A DNA stretch of 64,000 nucleotides from Geosiphon pyriformis (GCA_016748015.1 JAAOMT010000222.1:622609-686608); one strand, 5' to 3'. Shown: positions 44,060 through 56,181, counted from the stretch's first letter. The notes: a model not told the origin generated them from the letters alone. Numbers and translations: made by a program.

Positions 44060-44992
44060 ATGATAAATCCAAACCGTTTTTGCTTGATTATGAAGTCATT
44101 ATTGGCTCCAGTAATATTGTCATGAAAAAAACTACAAAAGTTTCTGGTTCAATTGATGGATTTAATATCATTTTGCCAAAGAAAAAAAAAAGGTGGTGTT
44201 CTAAAAGATAGCATTAGCAATAAAAAAAGTTCAACTAAAATGCAGAGTGGTTACTTTTGGAGTTTAGAGACTGGTGACATTACTAAATCTGAAAGTATTA
44301 ACATAAAAAAAGAATGTCTGATAAAAGAGACCAGTTTTGATTATGGTGAAAATGATGTTTTTGCTGGTAAAGATCCTAATCAAATACTAAAAAGTTCCCA
44401 AATTCAAACTAAAAAAGCACTGGGTAAGCCATTGGGTGTAATCAGATTCTCTGATAGTGGCAGTATTAATGGTTTTTTCTTGGATGCTCTTCTTAAACTC
44501 TTTCTATCTTTGAAAAATCTAGTCAACATTTCTGTTTGTAAATTGTTTGCTTTGAATATTGGGCTTGATAAAGTTTTTTAAAATTCTTCTCAGAAGAAAT
44601 TTATGGTAATTAAAAGATTGTTTTCAGGAATTAATGGTTTTAAGGGGGCATCTACCCTTTTAAAATTTTCAGAAATTATCAAAGCTATGTTTACCTACAA
44701 ATTGGGTCTAATAAATGCCACCAAAATGACTACTGGTGCAAAAATTATGATAAACACTAATCCTAAAAAATTCACTGGACATTCTAATCAGACTGTGGTT
44801 TTAAAAAAAATTCCAATTGGTATTTCTACAGAGGCTGTGCACACTGTGCTATCTGAGTTTGGCATTATTAAGTCAATCAAAATGCAATTAGTAGAGCTGT
44901 GGCAGAAAGCAATAGTTAAATTTGAACAGATTGATTATGTTGATTTGGTTACAGCAAAATGGTCTATTCTAATTAGGAAGGATGTGGTACAT
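44060..44992 (+). pseudogene. LINE-3 ORF1, 5' part
   Basis: The start is unclear; an ATG at 44121 or earlier is possible and one frame change near 44170 seems needed. The open stretch 44153-44581 has a Lys-rich N-terminus and an acidic Ser-rich part; 44603-44992 carries the conserved F-S-G-I-N-G-F-K-G-A-S-T and the RRM-like L-S-E-F-G-I-I-K-S-I. A TAA at 44579 separates them. The frame ends at R-K-D-V-V-H where B2 is inserted (ACAT) and resumes at 49386 (ACGT). Confidence 0.8.
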
Positions 44993-45965
44993 TGTTACCA
45001 GAGGTTTTTGGTCTCTTTTCTTGAATGTTGTTAATGTCTGTTTGTTGTGAATTTACATTTTCTAGAAGTAGTTGAACCTCCAATAACTGAATTTATCTTC
45101 AAATTATCTTCTATAATTTGAACTGCTGGGCTTATAAGTGGAATGGCCAATTCCATGCCAGCTACTTTGTGTAGTTATGTTGTAGTAAATGTCAACTTTT
45201 TTTCAGAAATTGCTTGTTTAGAAGCTCACTAAAATGTGTAGTTACTTTGCTGTGAAAGTCAACTTTTCTACAGAAATCTTGTTTGTAGGCTACCTTAATG
45301 ATTATAATAAGAAAAGAAAAGAAAAATAAAGGAAATATAAAAGAAATAGAATTTTGTTAAAGGAAACATTTTCTATTCAGGCCTGGAGTTACTAAAAGAT
45401 TATTAAAATTGGTAGCTAATTAATTTCAAAATGTTAGTTTGTGTTGAGAAAATTTCAAGTACAATAATCAAAGAATTTGGGTTTCAAATATTTAATTTTT
45501 TATTTGAAATGTATAAAAGATGATTTGTTTTAATTAAGATATCTAAAGTAGAATACTATGTTAAGATACTATAAAAAGATACATTTTTTTGAAGAGAGAA
45601 GCTTTTTTTTTATACAACTTGTTGTAGTACTAGTCTTTGAACTTGCACTTTTCTTTTTGCTATAATTTGGGTAAACTAAAAATACATTTTGGCAAACTAC
45701 AAGTTATTTCACTGAACTATTAATTATTTCGACCAATTTTCATTAATTTCGGCAAATTTTGACTATGTTAAATGGTTTAGAGTATTTTGTAATTTGATTA
45801 TCTTAATTTCTATAATATAAATCAGATTATTGATTGAGTAATGATATTTAATAATTTGATTAATTAATAAGTAATAATCGAAATAATAATAATATATGCT
45901 AATTAATAATAGGAATTATGAGAGTAATTTCATGCTAATTAATAGCTAAAATTTTACTAATAACA
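44993..45965 (-). repeat. B2 3' LTR (973 bp)
   Basis: The plus strand begins TGTTACCAGAGG and ends TAATAACA; the polypurine tract (plus strand TCTCCTCCTC) follows at about 45969-45978. Confidence 0.93.
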
Positions 45966-46608
45966 TAATCTCCTCCTCAAGACTGAGCTTCATTGAAGTC
46001 CAAACATTATCTGTGATATTAAGATAGTAATCCAAAATAATTGAAGTAATCTGGTCTGAAAATTGTTAAAATTTTAGTTTTGTGAGCTTTTCAATGTATT
46101 AAATTTTTATTGGATAGAGTATTGGATTTTATAGAATGTTTTCACAAGTATTGAATAAATCATAGAGTCTGACTGCTGCTCTAAGTTTGTAATGAGTGTT
46201 TGTTAGTCCAGCTGCTGTCTTGAATTCATTGTGAATTTGTTTTTGTATAGCTTTAGAAATGATATTAGTTGCTTTAAGTTCCAGTTTTCGTTCATAAAGT
46301 GTTTTTCTAATATGAAAATATTTATAAATAAGAGTATGTTCATTGTTTTGTTTATTAACTGCTGTATTGCTAAGCAAGAATAGTAATTCATTGGCTTTAA
46401 ATTCAAATAGAAATATATCTGAGAGATTGACATTTTGAGCAATTTGAGCTGGTAGAATAGTATTGTTGAAAGAGTTTGATTTTAGTGCTGCAACTTCATT
46501 TTCAGAAAGTGCAGTTTGTTGAAAATCCGATTTTTCAGGTTTTGTAAGATAACTGGGTTGAGTGTGATAGTGTTTGGGTCTTTGCTGACCAGAATTTCGG
46601 AGAATCAA
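45939..46608 (-). pseudogene. B2 protease-ORF3 in-frame fusion created by deletion
   Basis: The open frame 46608-46129 starts in the region before the protease active site (N-S-F-N-N-T-I-L-P ... L-L-S-N-T-A-V-N-K-Q) and continues straight into ORF3 (N-N-E-H-T-L-I-Y-K-Y-F-H). In B1 these two parts are 5.5 kb apart. At the joint (46345-46356) both parents have a similar AA(T/C)AA(G/A)CA(A/G)A sequence, so a short repeat explains the junction. A TAA at about 46129 ends the open frame where B1 has Gln, and a further indel follows before the expected end in the LTR at 45939. Confidence 0.82.
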
Positions 46609-46749
46609 CTGGTTATTTGGGTTGATTCTGTTGTTGTTATTCTGAAATTGATTTTAAGATATAAATTGGTTATGTTGAATCAATTTTTGGGCTGGTACTT
46701 GATATTGTTGTGTAGGTAACTGATACTGTTGAATTGGTAGAAATTGTTG

Positions 46750-48367
46750 ATATTGTTATTATGGAGCAGGTTGATAGTAATTGGTTTGCTGTTGGAGTCT
46801 TGAAAAATAGTGGGCTAGTAGTGGAGACTAATAATAAGATTGCTGTATTAAAGAGTAATATTGATTATTCCTATTTTGTTGGTCTTTTTGTAGCTTTTTG
46901 CAATCTCATTTCCAATGTTCTAGAATCCCACAATAATGACAACTTTGGTTTTGGCTGTTTGATAATATTGAGTAGTTGTTTTGGTTTTGTTATTGTAATA
47001 ACTGATATCTTTATGGTTGTTGCTATTGTTGTTAGTTGGTGAAATAGTTTTTAACCTTCTTTGTAAGTTAGTCAATTTTTTTTAGCTGTTAAGCTGGTTT
47101 TTTCAATAGCAAGATTCACAAATTTGGTATGGTTTGCTTCTTTCATTGCTATTTCATAGTTTTTTGCATGTTTAATGGCTGTTGCTAAGTCTTCTGAAAC
47201 ATGTGAGTGAACTTTCTTGATCAATTTGTTTTTTAATCTTGCTATAAACTGATCCAAAATCTGGACATTAGAATAGTATTCATTGGTTTTCAATTGTCGA
47301 ATTCATCAAAAAAGTTTATTGAATCTTTCAAGATAGATTATAACAGTTTCAGATATTTTTTGTTTAATATTGTAAAAGCAATTACGGAGAGTAATAGAGG
47401 TATTGTTGTTAGTGAATTGTTGTAAAAAAGCATCTTTGAATGCTTGTCAGTTTTCAAATAGTTCTTTTATGTTTTTAAACCATTCTCCTATAGTTTTTTG
47501 AAGAAAGTATGAGATTGTTTTGAGCATTCTTGCTGCATTCCAACCATTTGCATTTTCTGCTTTCTGGATTTTGTCAAGCCATTCTTAAGGGCTGATATCA
47601 TTATCTTCACTAGTAAATTCTGGGATTTTTGCAATATAAGCAGTTGTCATTTCTTCTTTGTTTTCTGTAGTTTCTTCTTGTTCTAATTTAGTTTTCTCAC
47701 TTTCCAAATTCTCTGAATGATTACTTTTGTTTTCTTATAGATAATCAATAATATTGGTGTTAATTAATATGAGTTCTTGTTGTTGAGTAGAACTTTTGGG
47801 TGACTGAAAATTTTTTGGTCTTGAGAAATGGATAAGTGGTGAATTTAGTGTTTGTGATTGAGCAAGTGAAATTAGAAAGAATGTGACTGAGAGTGGAAAT
47901 CTGGTGCTAGTTTTTTGTTCTGGAGTTTGCAAGTATTTGGCAGTTATTTTTGGTGTCTTTGGAGTGGTTGGGGTGGTGCTTAAATGTTGCTTTAGTTTTT
48001 TTTTGCCTCTGTTGCTTGTTTCTGTTTCTGATTCAAAGTTAATAGAGTATCTAGATTGTATTGGGTATTTTTTTTCACAATATTGAATAATGCTAAAGTT
48101 AAGTTCTTGGAAGTAGGTAGCAAGAGTTTCACTGTTCAGGTCTTTTGTTTCTAATTGTGAATAGTATACTAAATTATTGTAAAGATTGCTTTTAACTTTT
48201 GAAATGTTGTAGTTTCCAAAAAGATAATTGTTGATGCAGTTTTCAATGTATTGGTATACTGATTTCTTGACAACTTCAATTCCGTCTGAGATGTTGAATT
48301 TTTGCTTGCAGTAGGTGTAAATTGACTGATAATACTCTAGAGTTGTTGTATCTAGTATGGTTGCCAC
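46750..48367 (-). pseudogene. B2 gag, mostly retained
   Basis: It starts at the ATG at 48367 (M-A-T-I-L-D-T-T). The first 210 codons are open (N-terminal domain, Thr/Pro-rich linker) to a stop near 47735. The capsid-like part (W-F-K-N-I ... I-L-D-Q-F-I-A) and the knuckle region (plus strand near 46915-46945) can be followed. The stop after I-D-Y-L is TAA where B1 and B3 have Gln. Confidence 0.85.
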
Positions 48368-48412
48368 TTTGAATTTGTTGTTGCTGTATTATTTCTGTAG
48401 AAGAACACCAAA

Positions 48413-49385
48413 TATTACTGGAGGTTTTTGGTCTCTTTTCTTAAATGTTGTTAATGTCTGTTTGTTGTAAATTCACGTTTTTTAAAAGTAGTTGAACCTC
48501 CAATGACTGAATTTATCTTCAAATTATCTCCTATAATTTAAACTACTGGGCTTATAAGTGAAATGGCCAATTCTGTGCTAGTTACTTTGTGTAATTATGT
48601 TGTAGTAAATGTTAACTTTTTTCCAGGAATTGCTCATCTGAAAGCTGACTAAAATATGTAGTTACTTTGCTGTGAAAGTCAACTTTTCTACAGGAATTTC
48701 ATTTGTAGGCTATCCTAATGATTATAATAAGAAAAAAAAAAAAAAATAAAGAAAATATAAAAAAAATAGAATTCTTTTAAGGGAAACGTTTTCTATTCAG
48801 GTCTGGAATTACTAACAGATTACTGAAATTGGTAGCTAATTAATTTCAAAACGTTAATTTGTGTTGAGGAAATTTTAAGTACAATAATCAAAGAATTTGG
48901 GTTTTGAATATTTAATTTTTTATTTAGAATGTATAAAAAATAATTTGTTTCAATTAAGATGTCTAAAGTAGGATACTATATTAAGAGATTATGAAAAGAT
49001 ATATTTTTTTGAAAAAAGAAGCTATTTTTTTATACAACTTGTTATAATACTAGTCTTTGAACTTGCACTTTTCTTTTTGCTACAATTTGAGTGAACTAAA
49101 GATACATTTTAGCAAACTACAAGTTATTTCATTGAACTATTAATTATTTTGGCCAATTTTCATTAATTTCGGCAAATTTTGACTATGTTAAATAGTTCAG
49201 GGTATTGTGTAATTTGATCATCTTAATTTTTATGATACAAATCGAATTATTGATTGAGTAATAATATTTAATAATTTAATTAATTAATAAGTGATATTCA
49301 AAATAATAATAATATATGCTAATTAATAATAGGAATTATGAGGGTAATTTCATGCTAATTAATAGCTAAAATTCTACTGGTAACA
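48413..49385 (-). repeat. B2 5' LTR (973 bp)
   Basis: The plus strand begins TATTACTGGAGG (TGTTAC with one change) and ends GGTAACA. The primer-binding site (minus strand TTTGGTGTTCTTC) lies just below it, at about 48400-48412. Confidence 0.93.
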
Positions 49386-50313
49386 ACGTGTTGCTAGGTT
49401 TAATATAAACAAAAAATCATGGAATGCAAAAGATGTTCACAAAGCACTATTGTACACTTTGCCAATAGGAACTAATATACATGATATTTGGAATTACATC
49501 ATCTTAGTTGGTAGGAGAACTTGTATCATTGACTATCATCTGGTTTTATATGCTTGGGTCTGGTGTGTTACTGTATGTTTTAATTCTGCTGAATTATTGG
49601 ATACAATCATAGAAACCACACTAATATTGAAGGGTGCCAATTTGTATTGGTTTTGTCTTGTTTCAGTTAAGTATGTTAAGTGTAGAAACTCAGGTCATAT
49701 ATCTTTAGACTGTGTCATAGATAGAAAACTTTTGTCTGGTGCTTTACTGTATAAAGCATTTTTAGAATCAAATAAAAGCAGGATGGCCACCATTTATGCC
49801 AAACATTCAGCTTCTGTTGTCTGACTGATTGCTTTTGGTGGTGCTTTGTGGACAAGTATTGCTGATGGGTCTTTTTTTTCTTCTTTTTCTGCACATAATG
49901 GTTTGGTCAAACTTGGTTTTTCTTTGGAAATGAAATCCTCTTTGCCTGTTGCAAATGTTTTGGAGTTATGTTTGATTAGCATTAAGAACAGTTTTGTTAG
50001 TCTCATAGAACATATTGATTAGTTGGCTAAAAAGTTGAATTCATTTGTGCTGGTGGTTTCCCAGTTTAGTTCTGGATGTCAGCCACTGGTAATTTTCTCA
50101 TCATAAGATCAGATGGGTAATGTAATGATGTGAGAGAGTTCAGGTAAATTCACTAATGACAAGACTGCTTTGGTTTTGATTTTGTCTGTCTTCTCTGAAG
50201 TTGTTAAATTAGAAAACATATTGAAAGGCCTCTCTGCTTTGGTGCTAAGTCTGTTAGCATGCTTTGATAGTTTGGTTTTGACTGGTAGTGTGCTTCCACA
50301 ATCTCTTCCTTAA
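49386..50313 (+). pseudogene. LINE-3 ORF1, 3' part with damaged zinc knuckle
   Basis: Reading continues from the ACGT duplication as R-V-A-R-F, then H-K-A-L-L-Y-T-L-P. At the place where LINE-1 has TAG and LINE-2 has TAA, this copy has an ordinary Val codon. The knuckle near 49670-49713 reads Y-V-K-C-R-N-S-G-H-I-S-L-D-C: the first Cys is Tyr. A stop at about 49821 and others follow. TAA at 50311-50313 overlaps the ORF2 ATG (TAATG). Confidence 0.85.
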
Positions 50314-50992
50314 TGAATGATTTGGTCTAGAAAGTTGCCACTTGTAACATTAGAAAGATAAACAATCTTGCAAAACAAGATGATATCATTTGTTAGCACA
50401 AGAACATGAACAATTTAGTTTCTATTTTTACAGAATTTAAGCTTAAAGAGAAAATTCATTCCTGGATTGTTAACAAATTTGACAGTGTTTGAGTGTTTAC
50501 TTCTGGTCTGAAATTTGGATATCTAGGTGCTGGTGTTATAGTCATCATAGATTCTTCTTTGGCAAAACATGTGTACAAGGTTTCTAAAGTGCTTGGTCAG
50601 TTTTTATCTATCAAATTACTTTTCAAAAATAAACTTTCTGTATCTATATTAGGGTTCTATGTTGGTGCTTCTTCAGTGGCTCAGTTTTCTCAGATTAATA
50701 ATATCAACTTTCTTATTGCCAAAGCTGCAAATAAGTCTTCTTTCATTATCTTTGGTGGTGATTTCAATGAAAACAATTCTTACAAGTGTATGAGTTTTAA
50801 AAAGTGCCTTAGTTTAGGGCTGGTCAATTTTCTAATCAGTAGCTCAGTAGTAAATAAGTTTACTTGGAGAAATTCCAGAGGCATCATAAAAACAATTGAT
50901 TATATATTTGTTTCTCCAAATCTGGTCAATGTGATAGTATATTGCAATGTTTCAGATGTCAGTGACCATTTTAATATGAATTACCAGGCTGT
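50313..50992 (+). pseudogene. LINE-3 ORF2 endonuclease, truncated by a family A LTR
   Basis: It starts M-N-D-L-V with an early TAG where LINE-1 and LINE-2 have Trp. A-T-C-N-I-R, then G-G-D-F-N-E-N and T-I-D-Y-I-F-V-S mark the EEP endonuclease. The final D-H motif is damaged (D-H-F-N-M-N-Y-Q-A where LINE-1 has F-D-T-D-H-Q-A). The frame runs into the LTR at 50993. Confidence 0.85.
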
Positions 50993-51734
50993 TGTTACAA
51001 GTGATTATTTGGAATCTCAAAGCAAATAACAAATCCATAACTTAGTGTTCAATTAATATAGTGATGTTGATATCTGAAGGTTTTGGTTGAGTCCTTTGTA
51101 TAATAGACAGAGATTTACTACGGTTGGTTTTATTTAATCTTTCAAGTTGTTTTTCCAATTTCTGTTTTTAGTGTGGTGGCTGGTTTATTCTGGCAGTTGT
51201 GCCCTTTTGATAAGTTATCTGTTAACTTATAAATCTTTTACCCTTATTGTTGGGTCTTTTACCAGGCTATCCATGATGTCAATAACTCAGCACTTTTACT
51301 TTTTAATCAATTAGTTAACAACAAAAAATAACAAAGCAAAATAAATAAAAGAAAATAAAAGAAAATAAAAAAATAAGCCAAAACAATAAATGTTAGTATC
51401 CTATCAATAGCTGTGATCAAGAGCTATTGTTTTAGTGTGGTTTAAGTATCAATTACTATCAACATGAAGTGTTGATAGTAGGGAGTGGATTTGAGATATT
51501 GAATAATTATTTATTGATATTGTAATATAGAAAGTTGCTTAGATTAAATCTAAACTAAGAGGTCTGTCTTTTCTGTTTCTAATGCTACTGTTATATATAC
51601 CTAATTTATGTTTTATGAGATTGCTCACATTCTTAAGTGATGTGCTATGATTTCTTAAGCAATATGCTTACATGCTAACTACTATTCTCTTATTAATCTA
51701 TTATTTTTCTATATCTGTTTTTTTATGAGTAACA
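50993..51734 (-). repeat. Lone family A LTR (742 bp) without matching target duplication
   Basis: It starts TGTTACAAGTG and ends GAGTAACA, in the orientation of the family A element at 1-9242. The bases before it (GCTGT) and after it (ATAAT) do not match. LINE sequence on the two sides is about 3.3 kb apart in LINE-1 coordinates. It holds about one and a half copies of the palindromic unit that the 8370-9242 LTR has five times. Confidence 0.88.
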
Positions 51735-52216
51735 ATAATTTTTGGTTTTATAAGTAAAATTTTTATTAATCTGTATTTATATTTTATATTGTTATTTATA
51801 AGTATTTATATAATAGAAAATATCTTGTTTTGTGTTTTTATTATAAAAAGATAGAATTTTTTGATTATTTTTTACATATAAGATGAATTTTGTTGTTTGT
51901 AAAGAGTTAATTAAATTACATATGACTTTATAAGATTTTTTGTCAAGTTTAAACTTATTATTATCTTGTATTTAATAATATGATTTATATTTTTTATACA
52001 AAAATATTATGTTTAAAGAATGTATTTAGAAACTTTATTTATTTTTGGTAATGTTCAAATTGCTATTAATAAAATTGTTAATTTTATACATAGTTTAAAA
52101 ACAGTTTATTATAAAAAAAATATGGTTAATAAGATTTAAATATAAAACAGTTTTAAAAAAAAGTGGTCTGGTTTTTTGAAATAGTTTTGTGTTTTCAGTA
52201 ATATATGATTTGATAT
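51735..52216 (+). pseudogene. LINE-3 ORF2 C-terminal domain, decayed
   Basis: Reads G-F-I-S, then K-Y-L-Y-N-R-K-Y-L-V-L-C-F-Y-Y, with E-F-F-D-Y-F next. LINE-1 has G-F-T-S, K-H-L-Y-D-R-R-Y-P-S-V-V-C-L-F-C and K-I-L-D-H-V-F. The zinc-motif cysteines are partly lost. It ends D-L-I at the family B LTR and continues at 53176. Confidence 0.72.
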
Positions 52217-53175
52217 TGTTATTGGAGGTTTTTGGTTTCTTCCTTTGAATATTGTTAATACCTGTTTGTTGTAAATTTACATTTATTGGAAGTTATTAAA
52301 TCTTTAATAATTGAATTTATCTTCAAATTATCTTCTATAATTTGAATTTGTTGAGTTTATAAATAGAATGACCAATTTTATACCAGTTACTTTATGTAGT
52401 TATGTTGTAATAAATATCAATTCTTTTTTAGGAATTGTTCATCTGAAAGCTCATTAAAATGTGTAGTTACTTTGCTGTAAAAGTCAAATCTTCTACAGAA
52501 ATCTTATTTGTAGACTATCTTAATAATTATAATAAAAAAAATAAAAAAAAATAAAAGAAATATAAATAAAATAAAATGTTGTTAAGAGAATTGTTTTCTA
52601 TCCAAGCCTAAAGTTACTAACAAATTACTAAAATTGGTAGCTAATTAATTTTAAAATATTAGTTGTGTTAAAAGAATTTCAAGTATGATAATTAAGGATT
52701 TGGATTTTTGAATATTTGATTTTTATTTAATTTATAAAGATAATTTTAAGGAAGATAAATCTAAAATAAAATATCTATGATAAGATAAGATACATTTTTT
52801 TTGGAAAGAAAAGCTTTTTTTTTATACAACTTATTATAGCATTAGTTTTTGAATTTGCACTTTTTTTTTGCTATAATTTTGGCAAACTAAAAATATATTT
52901 CAGCAAACTACAAGTTATTTCTACAAACTATTGATTATTTTGGCCAATTTCGATCAATTTTGGCGAATTTTTGAATATTAAATGGTTCAAAATATTGTGT
53001 AATTTAATTATTTTAATTTTTATAATACAAATTGAGTTATTAATTAAGTGATAATATTTATTAATTTGATTAATTAATAAGTAATAATTAAAATGATAAT
53101 AATATATACTAATTAATACTAAGAATTGAAAAGATAATTTCATGCTAATTAATAGCTAAAATTTTACTGGTAACA
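52217..53175 (-). repeat. Lone family B LTR (959 bp)
   Basis: It starts TGTTATTGGAGG and ends GGTAACA. ATAT (52213-52216) and ACAT (53176-53179) form a 4-bp duplication with one C/T difference, so a full element inserted here and later recombined between its LTRs. LINE-3 coding sequence reads across it. Confidence 0.9.
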
Positions 53176-53304
53176 ACATATTTGTTTTCTGATAATATTA
53201 TTAAGTTGCTTAAGATTGTAAAAATATATAGTATTAAAATTAATTATGATATTTCTGTTAAAATAGATCTATAATATTGTTTTGATTAATTATAATAACT
53301 AATT
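53176..53304 (+). pseudogene. LINE-3 ORF2 last codons and 3' UTR
   Basis: The frame continues F-S-D-N-I-I-K-L-L-K-I-V, then D-I-S-V-K-I-D-L and a TAA, matching LINE-0 D-S-V-I-R-M-L-G-I-I and I-S-I-N-I-S-V-stop. TGTTTTGATTAATTATAATA (from about 53277) is the decayed hairpin region. Confidence 0.65.
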
Positions 53305-55206
53305 ATATTTTTATTATTATTATTATTGTTACAAGTAAAACCCAATTATTATTTAATATAATACAATTATCTAGAGTTTTAAATTAAACATAATTTATAT
53401 GTTTGCTATATGTAATTAGCCATCTAGTTAATCAAAACAACACTAAATAACTATGTTAATTAAAATGTTTTTAACTACACTAGCAAAAAACAAATAACCA
53501 ATTTTTGAGCCAAAACTAACAGTAATACCTTTTTTAATTCTTAACAAACAAGCAATGTTATCTGAAATCCTAGTAAATAGATTATAAATAATATTAAATA
53601 TAAAGTCATTTTTAATCAACAACTTTCTGTAATCTATATTAGTCTAAAGCTTTAAATTAAAAACCCAAATCTGCTTTCTATAGCCAACAATCAGATTTTA
53701 AACAAACTTAACCAATTTAAATATAACAAATTTAGTGTTTTTAAAATAGATTTTAGTCTCTAACAACCAATTTTCTAAAATGAAATTTTTACACAAAATT
53801 ATATACTTATTAATATTTAATACACATTTAGTTAATAACTAAAAAACTACAAATGAAACTAAATTTATACCAGTTATAAATTTCCATAGTGAATAGTATT
53901 TATTCAGTATTTCTTAACAAGCAAAAAAATTTGAACTGCAAATAAAACTATGATCTGAAAACTTTATTTTATTGCAATATATATACAATATACTTAAATA
54001 CTTGTAGTTATATAAATGCTTTTGGATAACCACTGACAATTTTTTATATAAAGCTTTTATCAAGTATATTTATAAACCAAAAGTGGCTTTATTTGTGTAT
54101 CTGACAGCCATATAAAAATTAAGATATTAAACAAAAGCTATATGCTTTTAATTAAAGTTGTCAACACAAAAAAGATATATAATACCAAAATTAAGTCTGG
54201 TTTTTTATTAAAAATGCCTTATAATATTATTTATATTCCTTATAAAGTAATAAGTATTGTTAGATATCATCTTGTTATTAGCCATTAAATTTTTTTCTTA
54301 ATATTGACTAGAAGAATAACCTCTAAAAACATAGTTTAGTTTGCCAATCTGTTAGTATGCTTATTGTTTAACACTTCAAAATAATTTTTTATTTTAATTT
54401 ACACTATTAAAATACTTTTATCTCTGATTATATTAACGATTTGGTAGTGTTCAACTTAGCATTTGTTGCAAAAATCAAGAGTTATTATTTTTAACTTAGT
54501 TTAATATATATTTAGAAAAACCTGACTGTCAGAAAAAAATTTTACTCTAAAATATATTCAAGAGCTAAAACAATAGCTTGTAATTTAGCTAATGTTAAAG
54601 ATAACAATTCATGAACTTTCATACTTATAGACAAGCCCAAATCAAAAAAATAAACAACTGTGCTATTTATAGTATTAAAAAATTCAAAGTTTTTAATAAA
54701 GCTATCAGTATAGATTGAAATTTCAAACAAAGATACATCTTTTAACCTAAAATAAACTACATCAAAACTGTATATATTTGTTATACTTATGCCAAAAAAG
54801 CCTTCAAAAATAGAAGAAAAACATTAAACCAAAATGTTATCTCTAACAAACTTTAAAACTTATACAAACCAAAAAAAAACTGGACTTTTAAGGTCCAAAC
54901 ATTTTCACTAATAAAAATTTTTTTAGGCAAAGCACTTTTCATGATTATTCAGAAACTGGTCTGTAAAAATAATGCCAAAATGCTTCAAAAACTTGCAAAT
55001 CCAAGAGTATTCTATCTGATTTAAAATGTTCATGACAGAAATGCCATGCTTGAAATAAAAAGTACTAAACAGATTATTGGCCATAAATATACTATTAGTC
55101 AGAAATATTTTAATAACACCAGTTAAAAAAATGTTTATTAAATTAACTTTCAACTTAATAAGAAATTAAAAAAAATTCTGAAAAATTCAACTTAAAACCT
55201 GTAAAT
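53305..55206 (-). pseudogene. LINE-4: 3' half of a minus-strand LINE, cut by B3
   Basis: The minus strand at 55153-54923 shows N-I-F-L-T-G-V-I-K-I-F and later L-K-H-F-G-I-I-F, matching LINE-1 N-N-F-L-A-G-V-V-R-I-F and L-R-R-Y-G-I-A-F (RT to RNase H connection). At 54730-54542 RNase H reads Y-T-D-S and L-A-K-L-Q-A-I, where LINE-1 has T-E-L-Q-A-I: the catalytic Glu is Lys. The 3' UTR keeps a hairpin-like GATTAACTAGATGGCTAATT near 53420-53440 and ends in an (ATA)n tail at about 53305-53329. The 5' part should lie beyond B3, outside the window. Confidence 0.78.
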
Positions 55207-56181
55207 TGTTACTAGAGGTTTTTGGTCTCTTTTCTTGAATGTTGTTAATATTGATTTGCTGTAAATTCATGTTCTCAGAAAGTAGTTGGACCTCCAATAA
55301 CTGAATTTATTTTCAAATTATCTCCTATAATTTGAATTGCTAGGCTTATAAGTAGAATGGCCAATTCCATGCCAGTTATTTTGTGTAGTTACATTGTAGT
55401 AAACATTAACTCTTTTCCAGGAATTGCTCATCTGAAAGCTTACTAAAAATGTGTAGTTACTTTGCTGTGAAAGTCAACTTTTCTACAGGAATTTCGTTTG
55501 TAGACTACTTTAATAATTATAATAAGAAAATAAAAGAAAAATAAAAAAAATGTAAAAGAAATAGAATTTTATCAAGGAAAACGTTTTCTACCCAGACCTG
55601 GAGTCACTAACAGATTACTGAAATTGGTAGCTAATTAATTTCAAAACGTTAGTTTGTGTTGAGGGAATTTCAAGTATAATAATCAAAGGATTTGGTTTTC
55701 GAATATTTAATTTTTTATTTAAATGTGTAAAAGGTGATTTGTTTCAATTAAGATATCTAAAGTAGAATGCTATGGTAAAATACTATGAGAAGATACATTT
55801 TCTTGAAGAAAGAAGCTCTTCTTTTATACAACTTGTTATAGTACTAGTCTTTGAACTTGCACTTTTTTCTTTGCTACAATTTGGGTGAACTAAAGATATA
55901 TTTTGGTGAACTACAAGTTATTTCACTGAACTATTGATTATTTGGGCCAATTTTCATTAATTTCGGCGAATTTTGACTATGTTAAATGGTTTAGAGTATT
56001 GTGTAATTTGATCATCTTAATTTCTAGAGTACAAATCGAATTATTGATTGAATAATGATATTTGATAATTTGATTAAATAATAAGTGATAATCAAAATAA
56101 TAATAATAATATATGCTAATTAATAATAGAAATTATGAGAGTAATTTTATACTAATTAATAGCTAAATTCTACCAATAACA
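55207..56181 (-). repeat. B3 3' LTR (975 bp)
   Basis: The plus strand starts TGTTACTAGAGG and ends CCAATAACA. The polypurine tract (plus strand TCTCCTCCTC) follows at about 56185-56194. Preceding bases AAAT are one side of the target duplication; the other is outside the window. Confidence 0.93.

Larger units (their letters stand above)
44993..49385 (-). mobile_element. B2: internally deleted, non-autonomous family B element (4393 bp)
   Basis: LTRs at 44993-45965 (3') and 48413-49385 (5') flank an interior of only 2.4 kb. ACAT before and ACGT after form a 4-bp duplication with one G/A difference, and LINE-3 ORF1 reads through once B2 is removed. The interior keeps gag and the N-terminal protease region, then joins directly to the middle of ORF3. 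The lost part equals B1 from about 23050 to 28530. Protease active site, Cys-rich module, dUTPase, RT, RNase H and integrase are absent, so any movement would have needed a complete partner. Confidence 0.92.
43977..53304 (+). mobile_element. LINE-3: non-LTR retrotransposon interrupted by three LTR sequences and a 3 kb deletion
   Basis: It starts AACTTCTTTTTCTC like LINE-2. ORF1 (44060-44992 and 49386-50313) is split by B2. ORF2 begins at 50313 and stops being readable at 50992, where a lone family A LTR begins. LINE sequence resumes at 51735 in the C-terminal domain, so the end of the endonuclease, the RT and most of the RNase H are missing. A lone family B LTR (52217-53175) interrupts the last codons, and the 3' UTR ends near 53304. 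ORF1 is a third lineage, distinct from LINE-1 and LINE-2. Confidence 0.85.
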
